This document shows, one piece after another, positions 16,078-18,015 of a stretch of 18,015 bases of DNA. Source of the DNA: Chitinophagaceae bacterium (GTDB lineage Bacteria > Bacteroidota > Bacteroidia > Chitinophagales > Chitinophagaceae); assembly GCA_016721085.1 (NCBI GenBank), contig JADKJI010000046.1, positions 1 to 18,015 of the forward strand, given 5' to 3'. The first letter of the stretch is position 1. Each line of letters starts with the position of its first letter. The position numbers were made by a program, and so were the translations under genes. Below the pieces are notes generated by a model. It worked only from the letters and a program-made list of their open reading frames with translations. It was not told the origin of the DNA and did no database searches.

Positions 16078-18015
16078 ATGTCACCCCGGCATAACCTCCC
16101 TAGGGTTACTGATTTGGTTTTTCAGTCTCAGTATTTCCCTGCCCACTTCTTCCCAAACTTATTCTATAAGGATAAACGGAACACTACCCTCTGAATGGAT
16201 AAACAATACCAGCGACCTATCGGGCCAATCGCTCGAATTAGTGAATGTAAGTCAGGAAAACCTCGATAAAAGCCAGGACCCTCAGACTTATAAATCTCAG
16301 CAGTTCATCAATTTTATGCAATCCGGAGGTATAACATTAACTGCAATAAACGGCAGTCTGCCCGAATTCATCAATTCGTTTGTCTCCGAAAACGAATACG
16401 AACAATATCTCGAATACTATCGAAAATCGTTCAAAAGCAGGGATGACTATATCAAAGAAAAGTATGGCGAATTGCTGCCTTCAGGTATCAAAAAAATAAG
16501 AGCCTATGAATACCCCGCCTATTTTTATCATACAACAGAGACTGATGAAGAAAAGCAAAAACATTCATATACCTATTTTATACTTATAGACAGCATTCAA
16601 AAAAAAGGGGTGGTAGTATCTGTTAAGATCAATTATGTTCCAGAGAAAAGAAACTATACACCCGACTCCTATCAGAAGTCAGCAGAAACAGTATTAGCCC
16701 TTTTTACATTTTCTGCATTGTCCACCGGAAATGTGAAAAAGGAAATCCGGATTACCGGAGAATTAAGCGCCAGTCAGGCATTATCCCCACCGGCAAGAGC
16801 AATAGAAGCATTAAAAGATATGAGCCTTTCTAAATGGTTTCAAAGAGGGGCGGCAGTATCAACCCTTACATTAAAAGTGAGCACGGATGATAAGGCCGCA
16901 CTCCCTTTGTAACTGTATCTTTTACAATCGACCCGCCTTCAAAAATAACAGGTCCGGGCAAACGCATTCGACCTGACGAAAAAAATGAAGCTATAACCAC
17001 ATTTGATTATACAAAATCTGACGCCTCCGGTCAGGGTGGGCCCATATTCGCCAGAGCCCAATTCCCTGAGAAAATCCTTTTACTGGAAGATGGCACATAT
17101 AAAGAATCAGAATCCAGGAAACAGGTAACTATACAGATTAACCCCGTTTGCGATGAATTTCTTTTAAAAAACATGTACTTCAAAGACAATTTGATAAGTG
17201 ATGTAACCTATACGGAACAGCAACTTCAAAATCAATTGCTGGGTGCTATAAAAGATTATAAAACGGAAAACAATGAAAACCCAACAGCCACATGGTTTTG
17301 GCGTAGCGGACTTTTATGGTTCCTTGGTAATCATGGTGGAGAAGCACTAGGAGTAAAAATCCAATATTATACAGGAAATGAGATTGAACTTTCTACCCAA
17401 ATCATAAATTCAACAAGTCCTCAAACACCTGGAGATGTATTCAGGAAAGCACTTGAACTAAATAAAGGGGATGTAAACAAAGCATTATTAGCCTGCCATA
17501 ATGTAATTCGGGCTTCTGCAAGAGGAGCAGAAGATTTCTCTGGACAACTAACTGAATCAGAAAAAAATCTCATTAAAAAACCCAATTACAGAGGACTTAG
17601 TGAAGAAGAAAAGAAAAAGAAATACCAACTGGAGCAAATGGCTGGACGGTTTAAAAATTCACAAGTCTTTGAAAAATTAGCTCCCATGCGCAAAGGCGAT
17701 AATATGGGTGCCTGGTATCATTTCTTTGCTACATCACTGGTCAGTTTCAATAACCACGCCTATAGTGGTTTCATAAACGGAGGAATGAGCAGCAATGGGG
17801 CTTACCGGAATGCTCTCGACCTGATGATATGGACCGAGGAAAATCTTGTATCTGGGGATATATATTCTGATCCAAATGAATATTGCATCGACCACTATGG
17901 ACTTAAAACCGGAGATCTTATTGCACAAAATTATTTTCCTGAATTCCTGGGAAAGTATACAGAAATAGCAATTGATAAATACCTCGACAATAGGAAGAAG
18001 CAAGATGGAACATCT
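16078..18015 (+). CDS. Secreted protein of unknown function (3' partial, frameshifted)
   Basis: I do not recognise the family. The ATG at 16078 gives a basic N-terminus (MSPRHNLP). After a probable one-base frame change at about 16098-16113, the reading continues with a hydrophobic stretch (LLIWFFSLSISLPTSS, then Q), together a plausible signal peptide. 16241-16912 is mixed, charged sequence (SENEYEQYLEYYRKSFKSRD, KIRAYEYPAYFYHT). A missing base in the T run at 16906-16908 ends that frame. The next frame resumes with VTVSFTIDPPSKITG and stays open to the window end. The C-terminal part has an alpha-helical look. It contains DNMGAWYHFFATS, then IWTEENLVSGDIYSDPNEY and HYGLKTGD, a D/H-F...E...D...G-x-x-x-G arrangement faintly like YfiM/DUF2279-type or toxin-like helical domains. 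That comparison is speculative. At least 640 residues. Confidence 0.6.

Overview
The window looks like a chromosomal segment of a Bacteroidota bacterium, most likely a Chitinophagaceae-type genome. The evidence is a periplasmic-propeller sensor kinase paired with a LytTR regulator, a protein with a type IX secretion sorting domain, TAnnTTTG-type promoter elements, few Shine-Dalgarno sequences, moderate-to-low GC, and A/T-rich intergenic spacers full of repeat modules. No phage, transposase, CRISPR array, rRNA or tRNA was seen.

Layout. 1-3149 (+): the 3' part of a two-component regulator-propeller histidine kinase, overlapping a LytTR response regulator by ATGA. 3245-4066 (+): kdsA (Kdo-8-phosphate synthase, lipopolysaccharide core). 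4067-4361: a nested palindromic repeat block. 4362-5556 (+): a class I aminotransferase. 5557-5764: a second repeat block. 5765-6926 (-): uxuA (mannonate dehydratase). It is divergent from 7050-8093 (+), a zinc alcohol dehydrogenase of the YahK/CAD type. 8094-8267: a third repeat block between convergent genes. 8268-12907 (-): a four-gene branched-chain amino acid operon transcribed leuC-leuD-cimA-leuB. 12908-13287: a divergent intergenic region with a long hairpin. 13288-15870 (+): the wreck of a secreted FG-GAP/VCBS-repeat protein with a signal peptide and a type IX C-terminal sorting domain, followed by a clear intrinsic terminator. 16078-18015 (+): a secreted protein of unknown function, open at the window end.

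How the genes work together. LeuCD and LeuB act on both isopropylmalate and citramalate-type substrates. The synthase inside this operon resembles Leptospira citramalate synthase, including its pyruvate-pocket residues, so the operon may feed isoleucine (pyruvate to 2-oxobutanoate) as well as, or instead of, leucine. The other genes are unrelated neighbours.

Two things stand out. First, six recognisable genes carry single-base frameshifts, mostly at or next to short homopolymers, with conserved protein sequence resuming in another frame. This points to indel errors in the assembly, while the VCBS gene is damaged far more heavily. Second, three intergenic regions are built from the same small set of modules (a TAACCGCAGAG palindrome, a TTTAAGG-rich module, a GGTTCCAGAGG arm and a GACTCCC heptamer tract) shuffled in different orders. 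I found no convincing new multi-gene system. The best leads are the modular repeats, the citramalate-type operon and the unknown secreted protein at the right edge.
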